The notes beneath the pieces are model-generated. The model saw nothing but the letters and a program-made list of their open reading frames with translations, was not told where the DNA came from and made no database searches. The translations under genes and the position numbers were made by a program. A stretch of 64,000 nt of DNA. Source: Calcarisporiella thermophila CBS 279.70. Taxonomy: Eukaryota > Calcarisporiellomycota. Of this stretch, positions 34,780 to 44,840 are shown piece after piece (positions within the stretch are counted from its first letter, which is position 1; each line of letters opens with the position of its first letter). The DNA lies in contig NW_027192192.1 of the NCBI RefSeq assembly GCF_041956535.1, positions 245,051 through 309,050 on the forward strand, given 5' to 3'.

Positions 34780-36314
34780 ATGGCTACTGCTACCCGCTGG
34801 CCTCCAGTGTATGTCCCGTTGCACGATGCCCTCTGTGACTCGCAGCCCCGCGCTCAGGCCCGCGCCCACACCCACCCCATGCCTCCTCAGTACGGGGCTC
34901 TGTCCCACACCTATGCACAACTGGACCCCAGCGGTCTTCTCTCCACTTGCGCTTTCAAGCCCCCCTATCCCATCCACGACACCCTCTCCAACTCGACCAT
35001 CACCTTCGAGCCGCCGCAGAAGCTGCACCTGCTCAACGACGTGTTCTTCACCCCTCCCCCGGCCACCACCACCCCCGAGTACGTGTTGCCCTCCGTGACG
35101 CAGGAGGAGGAGGAGGAGGTGGGGCTGGAGAGCGATGCGAGCACCCCCGTGCTCTCTCCGCTGATGCCCTCCTCCGCCTCGGAGCTGTTTGAGATGTGGG
35201 GGGAGGAAGCTGAGGCGGAGTCCGGCAAGCGTGTGGCGCCCAACCATTTAGAGACCAGCATTAAAAGGAGACGAGTGGAGCCTGATGAGGCAAAGACCGA
35301 CCTGGAAAATGGCTGGGCACTGAGCGAGAGCGAGGATGAGTATGGGTGAGTACGATTGACTGGTACAACTCTATCTCTTGTCTCGAGTGGCTAATTGTCT
35401 CTCTCTCTATTTCTCTCCCGCTTCTTCGGTCCTTTAGCTTCGAACTAGGGCTGTCCAATCTCGAAGACCAAACCGCGTTCTCCTTGCTCGACTCGGATCC
35501 GGAGGAAGAACAAGTGGTGGAGGAGCAGGATGAGGAGGCCAATGGAGACAACGAAGATAGAGAGGGAGAAGAGGAGGAGGAAGAGGAGGAAGTGGATGAG
35601 GAAGAAGAGGAAGACGTGGATGAGGAAGAAGAGGAGGCGGAGGAGATGGACGGGCCTGAAGGACAAAAGAGGGAGGAGTCAAAAGAGGGGTCGGCCGAAG
35701 CCGAGTTCAATCAAGGCGAGAAGACTCCACTGCCTTCGGATGCAAAGACTTTGGCGGATGACCGACCCCAGGTCCCTCCCCGCCCCACTAAGCTCCCTGG
35801 ACTCTACGCCGAACTCACCGTTTCGGGCGCCGACTGGTGCCGGTATTGCGGCACCACGGAAGGCGTGAATTGGCGGCCCGGGCCTTGGGGCAAGCGCACC
35901 CTCTGCAACAAACACGGGTGCGATTACCGGGGCTACGGCTTTGTGTGCAAGCTGCCGCGGCTGGACCTGACCGCCTTTGCGCATGAGAACGTGAAAGAAA
36001 GGGAGCGGCCGGTGCTACAGCTGTTCTGCTACATCTGCCATAGACGGGAGTCGTGGGAGGGCAATGTCCTGGTCCGATGCGAAGGGTGCCCGAAATCCTT
36101 CCATCAGGCCTGCTGCCCCTCGGGCCGGATCACCGACGAGGTAGTGGCCGGCGACGACCCATGGTTCTGCGACCACGTGTGCCAAGAGAATCTGAAGCAG
36201 CGGCGGGTTATTGTTGAGGTGCCGCGGCGCCGGCTACCGTTGATGGCGTCCCCCAAGTCCACCCCCGCCACCACCCTCGTCCTGGAGCCGCGAAGGAGAC
36301 GATCGCTTCGATAG
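34780..36314 (+). CDS. Nuclear protein with GATA-like zinc finger and PHD finger
   Basis: Two exons, 34780-35345 and 35438-36314 (480 aa). Residues 1-190 are Pro/Ser-rich with a basic nuclear-localisation-like motif (SIKRRRVEP). A very acidic block follows (dozens of Glu/Asp near residues 220-260). Then a GATA-like finger, WCRYCGTTEGVNWRPGPWG and TLCNKHGC, keeps the WR.GP.G core and the first three Cys, but the fourth ligand position is His (CNKH) with a further Cys two residues on. Directly after comes a PHD-like C4HC3 finger: CYIC, CEGC, FHQACC and a final CDHVC with one residue more than usual. PHD fingers read histone-tail methylation, and GATA fingers bind DNA or act in chromatin complexes. 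A chromatin reader or co-regulator role is inferred. Confidence 0.8.
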
Positions 36315-36590
36315 AGGCTTTGCATATTGTTGTCTTTTCACTTCAAGAAAACATCCTTGTCTATACTCACTCCGCACTAATCATTGCCATTCTCATTTTT
36401 CTGTGATTTGTACATATACACTAGCGGTTCCTGTTTGCCCCTTAATAGTAAGATATGTGAATAGTGTTCCCCCCCCCCTTTTTTTTCTTGTGTGGCTTCC
36501 TTTATTGGATCATGTAAAGGCGCTGGAGGAAAAATGAAAAAAAAAAATAAAGGTTGACTTGGTAAAAACGAGTTTGACCCACCCAGGCTC

Positions 36591-37077
36591 CTAACAGGTG
36601 CTCTCTTGTTTTCTTTTCTTGAAACGAGAGAGAGCAGTGCGGAATGCAGAGGAAAAGATTGTTAGAGATGGCAACGAAAAAGAAGCCAGATGTGGATGAG
36701 GATAAAGCAGCGGTGGATTATGCCGGTCGTTTCCAGTGTCCCTTTCTTCTACGTCGTAGCAATCGATGACGGCCGCGCTCTGGCGGGAAAAGTGGAGAGA
36801 TGAGATGGCAGGCGCGTGTTTGTAGCCTAGCATGAGTGGAGTGCTCGTGAACTTGCCTGACGCAAGGCCAGTGTAATACCAAGCTGCGCCCAAGTAGTCG
36901 CTCTCAAACTCCAAATACCACGGTATGTCCCTGGCGCTGTCACCCATTGCAGCAGGCATCCAACCGCCACTCCCTGGCAACAAGAGAAGGAGCCCCGGAT
37001 CAAACAACACCAACGGGCCAAACCCAATCATCCGCAGAGTGGCTGTGGTGAGCGTACCATAGGGGGTGCCGAGTAAG
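36591..37077 (-). CDS. Possible terminal exon of an unrecognised gene
   Basis: On the minus strand an AG acceptor at 37078 is followed by an open frame to TAG/TGA near 36591. It has protein-like composition in its first 90 residues (TPYGTLTTATLRMIGFGPLV, WYLEFESDYLGAAWYYTGLA), including a hydrophobic stretch. Upstream exons could lie in 37080-37500, but two competing frames there look equally plausible. No family recognised. The gene would be divergent from the velvet gene. Confidence 0.25.
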
Positions 37078-37699
37078 CTAAACTCTTTTCGTTTTCGCTA
37101 TGACTATTCCTGAAGAAAAATCCGATTCCGGCAGGCGTGAAGAGCAACGCAACAAGGCACCGACCTCAGTTAGCTCCGTCTTCAGTCGTAGGGCGTGGTC
37201 GGTCAGTCTGATGCTATGCTGTGCATTGTCTCTGAGGGTTCTTGATTGGCGCGCCGTTGCAATAGACTGCACTCCTGACCGCGGCCGGACATGAGGAGCA
37301 GGGCGACAGGAAGATATAGAGGCCCGGCGACTGCAACGCTTGGCCGCAGCTGGGGAGCTGCAAGGAGACGGCGCTGGGCGGTTCAGAGGACTCCAGTGGG
37401 AAAAGGAGAGCGTCGATGAAGGAGCTCGGAGCTTAGGGTCGGATCCGCTCTCCCAGAGAATGTGGCGCAACGGCCGAGGATTGGCCCGGGGCTCGCGGTA
37501 ACACCGCATTTAGATTCTCGATTTTAGCTCTAACTTTCTGCTGACTTCAGGGGCAAAAAGCCGGCGGTAATATTGTTTCTTCTCGTTATACTCGGCTCCC
37601 TGCCCCGCACGCGACCCTCCCTCCTCCCGCCTGCTTGCTCCTTTCTCCTTCGCGTACGCTTGGCCTCTCTCCTTGCTCCCTCGATCCCGCTCAACTCCC

Positions 37700-38483
37700 A
37701 TGACCAGGTGCGTGCTCCATTGCATGGTCATGTCCTAATGGCATCTCCATCGCCACAGCTCGCCGGCTCCATTCACTGACCCTCTCTTCCAATCTTCTAG
37801 GTATTCGCTCGAAATCTCCCAGCGACCAACCCGGGGCTCTGCCTTATACGACAACGACCACTGGTCCGCAATCCGCATGGTACGCTTCCTTCCTATCCAT
37901 ATTCAAAACATCCACGGCGGGAACTGACTCCCGTTGCTATATGAATCGTAGTTAAGAGAACCGCTTATTGTGAAGTGCTACCCTCTGGACTCGCAAGGAG
38001 GCGTCATTAAAAGGTTCCGCTTCTCCCCCCCTCCCTTCTCTCCTCTCCTCTTCTCCCGTTTCTCACCCCCCCCCCCCATCCTCTTCTAACGCTAACTCTG
38101 CGCAATCCCTGTGGAAAATAATTAAACCAGGCATATCGTGGAGCATGTTCGCACACTGTGCGCCCACGTGTTCGCCACCACGACCGACGGGACTATTGTG
38201 GACCACCAGCTGGTGGGCAACCGCCGTGTCTGTGCCGACATCGTTCAGGAGCTCGATGAGAGCGAGAGCGCCTACTTCTACTTTGCGAATCTATCCATGC
38301 GTCGGAGCGGCTATTATCACCTCCTCGTGAGAGTGTACAAGGGGAATGAGTGAGAATCCTTGAATCCATCACTGCATGAGCTCTCCCAATATCCCAACCC
38401 CGACTGATCCCTCTCCATCTATTGATAGCTGCGCCCAGTCCGTGGCGTCGATATGCACCGAGACCGTGTACATTGATCCTTAG
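37700..38483 (+). CDS. Small velvet-domain factor
   Basis: Velvet proteins are fungal DNA-binding regulators with a Rel-like fold that link development and secondary metabolism. Five exons, 37700-37707 (8 nt), 37801-37879, 37952-38013, 38131-38349 and 38429-38483, give exactly 141 codons (140 aa). Exon 2 begins the domain (YSLEISQRPTRGSALYD), exon 3 adds LREPLIVKCYPLDSQGG, and exon 4 carries the most diagnostic part (LVGNRRVCADIVQEL, AYFYFANLSMRRSGYYHLL). Exon 5 adds ICTETVYIDP. The protein is little more than the domain, with no long linker or PEST tail as in VeA/VelB/VosA. The 8-nt first exon (ATGACCAG) is inferred from phase and the strong following AG. The intron 3 donor (GTTCCG) is weak. 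Subfamily is not assigned. Confidence 0.8.
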
Positions 38484-39138
38484 CGCGGAAACGACAACGC
38501 GCGAGCCACGGAGCATTCATGAGAAACCTGTACACTTATTGACATTACTCTGACCGAGTTCTTATCCTTAGCATTTTTTTCTTTACTCTACAGTGATTCT
38601 GCCCTTATTTTTCTATTTATTTATTTATTACCTCTTTATTCTTTTTTGCACGTCCGCACCAGCGATCGACTGGACGTGTTTCATATTGTAAGTAATAAGT
38701 GCATCCCAGGGGAGGACCCTCAAATTCAGCTTGTGAATCGAAGCAAATGGCTTAAAGAGAGCCATTTATCTTTCACACTTTGATTGTATCCTGCAAGTGC
38801 ATAAATTTCTCGACCGCATATGGCTTCGCCTTTCCATCCTATGTGCCTCAGTGGTGAAAAATTTGGGTGTTAAAAAATATCATCAAATAGCATATATTCA
38901 TTTGATGGCTGGCTATCGCCATTGTCAAGGTCGAATATTCCATTTTATCACTCAGGAAAAACGCTGCGGCCATCAAAGTGGTTTATCACTTTTATATTGC
39001 TGTTCGTCACGAGGGGCTTGGGGATGAGAGCTGAGACCAGTTGAGTTAGAGGGGTAGAATACATCAGTGAGAAACAAGAGAGGCATTATAAATACAATAT
39101 CAAATAAGAGCTTAGAGGGTCTATTGAAGCATGCAAAA
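38484..39138. other. Intergenic, left edge of duplicated unit
   Basis: From about 38820 this region resembles 42640-42960 (shared short blocks around TCAAAG and GAGGGG.TTGGGGATGA), so it is the 3' flank of the tandemly repeated hydrolase unit. No gene was seen. Confidence 0.45.
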
Positions 39139-40546
39139 TTAAGACAGTATATTCTCTTTCAAAAACCTTGCAATTCTCTCTGCTCCTTGGTCGATGGTGG
39201 CATTATGCTGGAGAGAGAAATCCGGCAAAAGGGGGAAGATGTGGATCCTCGGCTCCTCCCACATACTGACCACGACTCCTTCTTCCTTCAAGCGCTTCTC
39301 AAGCTCCTTTATCTCGTCATACAGCACCTCAAGTCCACCCAAGCAAATAAAGCAAGGGGGAAAGCCGCGCAGAGATTTAGCATAGAGGGGTGAAGCCCTC
39401 GGATCCTCGAGGGAAATGGCCGGATTCTTGCCGAGATAACGGTTACTACACCTTATCGATGCATCACGGTTCAAGTAATCGTATCTGGCGAACCGATTGG
39501 ACCACAGGTCGGGTGGAGTCATTCTACACCAAGGGGAGATGAGAATGGAGCCTCCCGGCAGAGGGAGACTGCCCTGCTCCTGATCATCCTTCGCTTTCAA
39601 GAGTTGCGTTCCTAAGACGAGGGCCATATTGCCTCCCGCACTGTCGCCAGCTATGCGTAATGCAGGCCCGTTAGAACCAGAGGAGATCAATGCAATCATC
39701 TTCCCCCATCGAAAATAACGGCACGGATTATTTACCGAGAACAATGCTCTTGGCTGGGATGCCTCTCTCCTTCAGCAGGTACCGGTAGGAGGCTAAGGCC
39801 TCCTCTGGCTGGGTGGGGAACTTGTTCTCGGGGGCCAACGAGTATTCTGGACAGAAAATTGCGACCCGCTTTCCCGTTAGCTTGCTTATTTTGTTGATCC
39901 ACCTAACGTGCGTAGGCAGATACATGAGCGCATACCCGAAAAAATAGCCACCCCCTAAATTACAAAGAGAAGTCAATTATCGAGATGCTGCTCCTCACCC
40001 CCTCCCCCTCCTCCTCCCATGAAGTCTTACCATGGAAATAGAGAATAACGAGGTCGGGCTCCTCACCCTTCTCCTCAGGCTTCTGGATCCAGTATCCTTT
40101 GAACCCAGGTTTGATATTCACACTTTGCACCCACTGACTCTGGTCCACGCCGGACAGCAGATTGCCGCCAGCAGAAGAAATGTTCAGCAAAAAGCGTGAG
40201 ACATGGTGGGGTGCGTAGAAAAGGTTTCTTAGGAACGCGGCCAAAAATGCATCGCCGAAAGTCTGTCGGCCGTCATGAAGTCGAAGCGCGTATTTTACGA
40301 TCGTGAGCGTCATTTCAAATGCTGTAGGTGAATGAGAGCTCTTCCGTATTAACAATAACATTACTAGCAAAAGTCAAGCAGCCATTCATTACCCGACCAA
40401 GCAAGACATTTCAACCCAATAGCGAGATCCTATTATTGCGCATGTTAGTAGTATTCTACCCAATGTCCGCTAATTCGCGGGTGTATTTCTTAAAAAAATG
40501 AAACAATAATGAGTTTTGTAGTACAACTCACAATCAAACTATTCAT
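39139..40546 (-). CDS. Alpha/beta hydrolase, HSL-type (copy 1)
   Basis: Carboxylesterase or lipase-like enzyme; substrate unknown. Five exons, 40546-40505 (42 nt), 40429-40393 (37), 40321-40031 (291), 39954-39736 (219) and 39650-39139 (512), give exactly 367 codons (366 aa). The two tiny first exons were found by comparing the three paralogues. The oxyanion-hole motif HGGGY is split by an intron (FHG/GGYFFGYAL). The nucleophile Ser is in AGDSAGGN, the acid is probably the Asp in EVLYDEIKELEKRL, and the catalytic His is in EEPRIHIFPLL. CPEYSLAPENKFP is typical of the HSL family. The hydrophobic N-terminus (LIVSCTTKLII, AFEMTLTIVKYAL) may anchor it to a membrane. The first donor (GTTTCA) is weaker than that of copy 2. 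Confidence 0.85.
39486..40159. repeat. Near-identical block shared with 43345-44017
   Basis: About 674 bp covering part of exon 5, two introns, exon 4 and most of exon 3. It differs from copy 2 at only around ten positions by eye, introns included, while both flanking parts of the gene differ far more. This is the pattern of gene conversion. Confidence 0.75.
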
Positions 40547-40663
40547 GGTAGTTGGTTCAATATACTATACAATTCAGCTTAGGATGTGATGGACAACATG
40601 CTGAATGTTTCCCCGCTTTTATTTCAATTGCAGAGATTCCTCGGGAAGCATATGAAATCCCTG

Positions 40664-40694
40664 GGTGTTTCGGTCAATTATTGACCGAAACACC
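40664..40694. repeat. 31-bp perfect palindrome
   Basis: Arms GGTGTTTCGGTCAAT and its reverse complement around one central T. With two mismatches the arms extend to about 20 nt. It sits where the upstream regions of the two duplicated hydrolase units stop resembling each other. Confidence 0.9.
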
Positions 40695-40883
40695 TCGGGA
40701 TGACGTAAATTACAGCCGACAGCAAAAGCATAATCACAAATCATGGATTCATATAACTTTTCATATAATTTTTGTGTAATTATTTATTAATAGTGGTGTA
40801 GCTGTCTAATTGGAAAAAAAAGGTAGAAAAAAAAAGATAAGTGACAGCCGTGACTGGGGACGCGGTGAACACACTGACTGTTG

Positions 40884-41472
40884 TTACTTCCTGTAAACAG
40901 TACAGTGTTTCTTGCCTAGTTTTCCACCGTGTTCTATGCAGCATGCAGTGAAAGCGCCTAGCTCATCGCTCTGATTCCTGATGCCGTCACACGTGTTCCC
41001 AAAAGATGACCATCTTACGCCGATCCGGTTACAGCAGGCATTGCTTAAGTTTCTGCTCTTACTTTTGTCGCACGCCACCGCGCAACATCCAAGTGAGTTA
41101 TCTGCGCACCAGCCGTCACCACGTTTGGCCAACTGGTTTTTCGCATGCTCGCTTACAGATCTCTTGACCTTACGTGCGTCACAACTGTTCATACAGTTGT
41201 TGAATAAATCACGCACTGTCTCCACGCAGAACGCAGCGGCCATAGCGGCTTTAGCTTCACAATACCCAGGTACGAAGCATGCTACACACCCCGCGGCTAC
41301 GACACCAGATCCTACGCACTTATTCGAGACCTTCGCGTGCGGTGGTGCATATTTGCTGGCTATGCACCCCGCCTGCTGACGTTGCTCGGGAGTCAGTTGA
41401 CGTGCTGGAACATGCTGTGTCCACACACAGACTGCAAGATTCAAAAGTATCGCTGCGATCGTGAGTGTCTTA
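40884..41472 (-). CDS. Cysteine-rich, probably secreted protein (5' exon uncertain)
   Basis: No family recognised. After an AG acceptor at 41473 the frame reads KTLTIAAILLNLAVCVWTQ, a signal-peptide-like start, and then about 160 residues with 18 cysteines (for example GCVACFVPGYC, NNCMNSCDARKVKR, WCADNSLGCCAVACDK, ACCNRIG, FTACCIEHGG). It ends at TAA 40884. Dibasic sites (KVKR, AKR) could be cut by a Kex2-type protease. There is no ATG in this exon. A first exon from ATG 41618 to 41566 would fit in phase (ending in two bases) but is not proven, so the start is unresolved. Small, Cys-rich secreted proteins are common in fungi and fast-evolving; no activity is implied. The gene lies only in unit 1 of the duplication. 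Confidence 0.55.
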
Positions 41473-41619
41473 CTGTATAGGTTCGTATTGTGGTAAGGGT
41501 CTATATAAACGGCGAATTATAATAGCTAATCCTATTATTATAATGTAAAGCTGTATGATCACTACTGTAAGCAGCTGCTCTGCTTTAAGCATATGTGAAA
41601 AACAATGGGTATTCGCATG

Positions 41620-42997
41620 TTTTTGTTGACTTTCTCGACAATTTTTTGTGCTTTTTATATCAAGTTCTTTTTATGTTTCCGACCATTTTTTTGTACGCCT
41701 GTGAAATAAGCTTTGAACCTGGATAAGCGACCGGCCGGTGAAATCGTAATCTAGTTTACGGCCATCTTTAGTGGAAAGTGTTAGATCCCGTATTGTCTCG
41801 CTTTTCTTGTCGAAAGATAGATACCTAATAAGACTTGGTTTTTTGCTTGCGCCTATTTTTGTTTAACCTATTTGACCTTCCACTACCCCTTTGGTATTTC
41901 GTAATTATTGCCCCCGTAACACCTGCGATTTCATCCTTAAAACGGATTTTACACTCAATTTTGCAGCAAAACTTCACAAAGAATTCCAGATAGAATTCTG
42001 CGTTTTCAGTCTGCAAAAAGTAAACGACAAAAAAAGTTGTCTCGAATATGGAGAGTAATCAAAACTCTGCTAAGAAAATGAACTAAGAGCATTCAATCAT
42101 CAAAATGGTATCTTAATCCAAAAAAAAAAAACCAGCAAAATATAGATATGCACTTTTTCCAAATTCAGTACCCCGGTGAACCAGGTTTCTTTCTTTAAGT
42201 CAGGGTGATATATACCTCTGAAAATAGTGTAGGAGCTGTAGATTTTTCTCAGCATATTTTCAGTGTTCCCTAGAAAGGAGCTACTGAAATATTTAATTTT
42301 AACAAAGGATATTCATCTGTGACTATGTTTTTGCGGTCGGCTGTATTTCCGTCAGCCACCAATCTAAATCTAGAGGCCATCTTTAGGAAAATGGAGCCGA
42401 AATATCCCAGTATAGGAATATTCAAGCGAGAGGTGGCCATAGATTAGTTATGAAGTTATTTTTCGTTGCGGTTTTTACAGCCAACTGTGAGGTCATGACC
42501 GCTAAGTGATATCCTTCAATGAGACAGCAATGCTAATCTAACCCTGCAGAAGAAAGGGGCTGATATGTTGAGATAAAACTTCAGCACTCGCATTATTTTA
42601 AGGATGCATTCTACCCTGGCGTCGTCATTCTATCGTATATACCACGATGATGGACAAACTTGGATGTTAAGACATAGCCATAAGTATACACTCATTGGAT
42701 AGCTGCCTATCACAACAGCCACAGTGACCGCTGTAAAAGTTGGGCACACTCATTCTTGGACCTCCTAGTGATATAGCCTCTTTTTCATTTTATCCCTCGG
42801 GAAAAAAAACTCTGCTGCCATCAAAGCAGCTTACTCTCTTCGATGACTTTTTATTATTTTTCTTTTTGAGGGGTTTGGGGATGAAAATCGAGAGTGGGGC
42901 GGTTAGAAGCATATAAATAGAAGGCAGCAGTGAATAGGGGAAAACACGAGGATAAAACACCAATAAGAACTTGAAGGGTATACTGGAGCAGGCAAAA
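41620..42997. other. AT-rich region between cysteine-rich gene and hydrolase 2
   Basis: About 1.4 kb with no convincing gene. The part at about 42340-42640 matches 44530-45060, for example CAGCCACCAATCTAA and a shared TTTTACAGCCA block (about 42473 and 44912), and belongs to the duplicated unit. The remainder to about 41700 is specific to unit 1. Confidence 0.45.
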
Positions 42998-44406
42998 TTA
43001 AGATAGTACATTCTCTCTCAAAAACCGTGCAATTTTCTCCGCTCCTTGGTCGATGGTGGCATAGTGGTGGAGAGAGAGATCCGGCAAAATAGCGAAGATA
43101 TGGATCCTTGGTTCTTCCCACATACTGAAAACGACCCCGTCTTCCTTCATTCGCTTCTCAAGGTCCTTTATCTCGTCGTACATCACCTCAAGTCCACCAC
43201 AGGAAATAAAACAGGGGGGGAAACCGCGCAGGGATTTGGCAAAAACGGGTGAAACTCTCGGATCCTCGAGGGAAATGGCCGGATTCTCACCAAGATATCG
43301 GACACGACACACTTTCGCCGCTCTGATGTCCAAATAGTCATACTTGGCGAACCGATTGGACCACAGGTCGGGTGGAGTCATTCTACACCAAGGGGAGATG
43401 AGAATGGAGCCTCCCGGTAGAGGGAGACTGCCCGGCTCCTGATCATCCTTCGCTTTCAAGAGTTGCGTTCCTAAGACGAGGGCCATATTGCCTCCCGCAC
43501 TGTCGCCAGCTATGCGTTATGCAGGCCCGTTAGAACCAGAGGAGATCAATGCAATCATCTTCCCCCATCGAAAATAACGGCACGGATTATTTACCGAGAA
43601 CAATACTCTTGGCCGGGATGCCTCTCTCCTTCAGCAGGTACCGGTAGGAGGCTAAGGCCTCCTCTGGCTGGGTGGGGAACTTGTTCTCGGGGGCCAACGA
43701 GTATTCTGGACAGAAAATTGCGACTCGCTTTCCCGTTAGCTTGCTTATTTTGTTGATCCACCTAACGTGCGTAGGCAGATACATGAGCGCATACCCGAAA
43801 AAATAGCCACCCCCTAAATTACAAAGAGAAGTCAATTATCGAGATGCTTCTCCTCACCCCCCCCCCTCCTCCTCCCATGAAGTCTTACCATGGAAATAGA
43901 GAATAACGAGGTCGGGCTCCTCACCCTTCTCCTCAGGCTTCTGGATCCAGTATCCTTTGAACCCAGGTTTGATATTCACACTTTGCACCCACTGACTCTG
44001 GTCCACGCCGGACAGCAAATTGCAGCAAGCGGAAGAAGTGTTTAGCAAAAAGCGTGAAACATTGCGCGGTGCATAGAAAAAATTTCTTAGGAACGCGGCC
44101 ACAAATGCATCGCCGAAAGTCTGTCGGCCGTCATGAAGTCGGAGCGCATATTTTACGACCGTGATGGACATTTCATATACTGTGGATTAATGAGAGCTCT
44201 TCCGTATTAACAATAACATTGCTAGCAAAAGCCAAGCAGTTAATATTTACCCGACCAAGCAAGGCATCGCAGCCCAAGAACGAGATCCTATGGTTCATTA
44301 TGGCGCATTTTAGTACCCAATATCAGTGGAATCAAACGAGTCATTTTTGGAAAAAAAAACATACTAGAAACAATTCTGTAGTGCAACTCGCAATCACACT
44401 TTTCAT
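42998..44406 (-). CDS. Alpha/beta hydrolase, HSL-type (copy 2)
   Basis: Tandem paralogue of copy 1 with the same five-exon plan: 44406-44365 (42 nt), 44287-44251 (37), 44179-43889 (291), 43813-43595 (219) and 43509-42998 (512), 366 aa. The catalytic set is intact: HGGGY across intron 3, AGDSAGGN, EVMYDEIKDLEKRM and EEPRIHIFAIL. Differences from copy 1 cluster in the C-terminal third (YDYLDIRAAKVCRVRYLGEN, SLHHYATIDQGAEKI) and the N-terminal third. The cap and acyl-pocket region may therefore have diverged while the core is kept alike by conversion. Function is probably the same class of esterase; substrate unknown. Confidence 0.85.
43345..44017. repeat. Near-identical block shared with 39486-40159
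   Basis: Partner of the gene-conversion-like block in copy 1. Substitutions are few, and the main difference is a short length change in a C-rich intron tract (about 43858-43876). Confidence 0.75.
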
Positions 44407-44722
44407 GGCAGCGGGTTCAATGCACTATCCAATTCAGCTAAGGAGGCAATGGGCAACAAGATGGGAGTATATACCGCTTTTATTACAGTAGCGGAGATTC
44501 CCCAGGAAGCATATGAAATCCCAAAGTTTATCAGCTAGGGACCTCCAGCCACCAATCTAATTCAGGGACCGTTTCTAGGAAGAAGGTACGGAAGCTTCCC
44601 AGTGCAAGGCTTTTTTCCCATTGTCCCCCGCGGGGGCTGCTGTCTCTCTCCTTGGCGATCCGATTTACCCCGCGGCCCATATGACCCCATTTTCCACGTT
44701 GGCGTATCTGTATCTATGTCTG

Positions 44723-44787
44723 TATACAAAATGGCAAATAGAGACGCGATAATAATATTATCGCGTCTCTATTTGCCATTTTGTATA
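44723..44787. repeat. 65-bp perfect palindrome
   Basis: Two 32-nt arms that are exact reverse complements around a single central A (44755). The left arm starts TATACAAAATGGCAAATAG. It can form a long hairpin or cruciform. It lies within the duplicated unit near the divergent promoters of hydrolases 2 and 3. Confidence 0.97.
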
Positions 44788-44840
44788 GGGCCAATTCACT
44801 CCCTTCATATTATGAATATATATATAATTGGCCTTATACC
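44782..44840. repeat. Adjacent imperfect inverted repeat
   Basis: The 15-nt arm TGTATAGGGCCAATT (44782-44796) and AATTGGCCTTATACC (44826-44840) pair with two mismatches around an AT-rich loop. The left arm overlaps the end of the 65-bp palindrome, so the two hairpins exclude each other. Confidence 0.75.

Noticed and set aside
41500-41570. A 40-codon ORF with a hydrophobic stretch upstream of the cysteine-rich gene
   Set aside because: It overlaps the probable first intron or promoter of that gene and has no independent support.
43495-43520. An apparent in-frame stop in hydrolase copy 2 compared with copy 1
   Set aside because: The differing base lies in the intron just before the AG acceptor; splicing restores AGDSAGGN, so the gene is intact.
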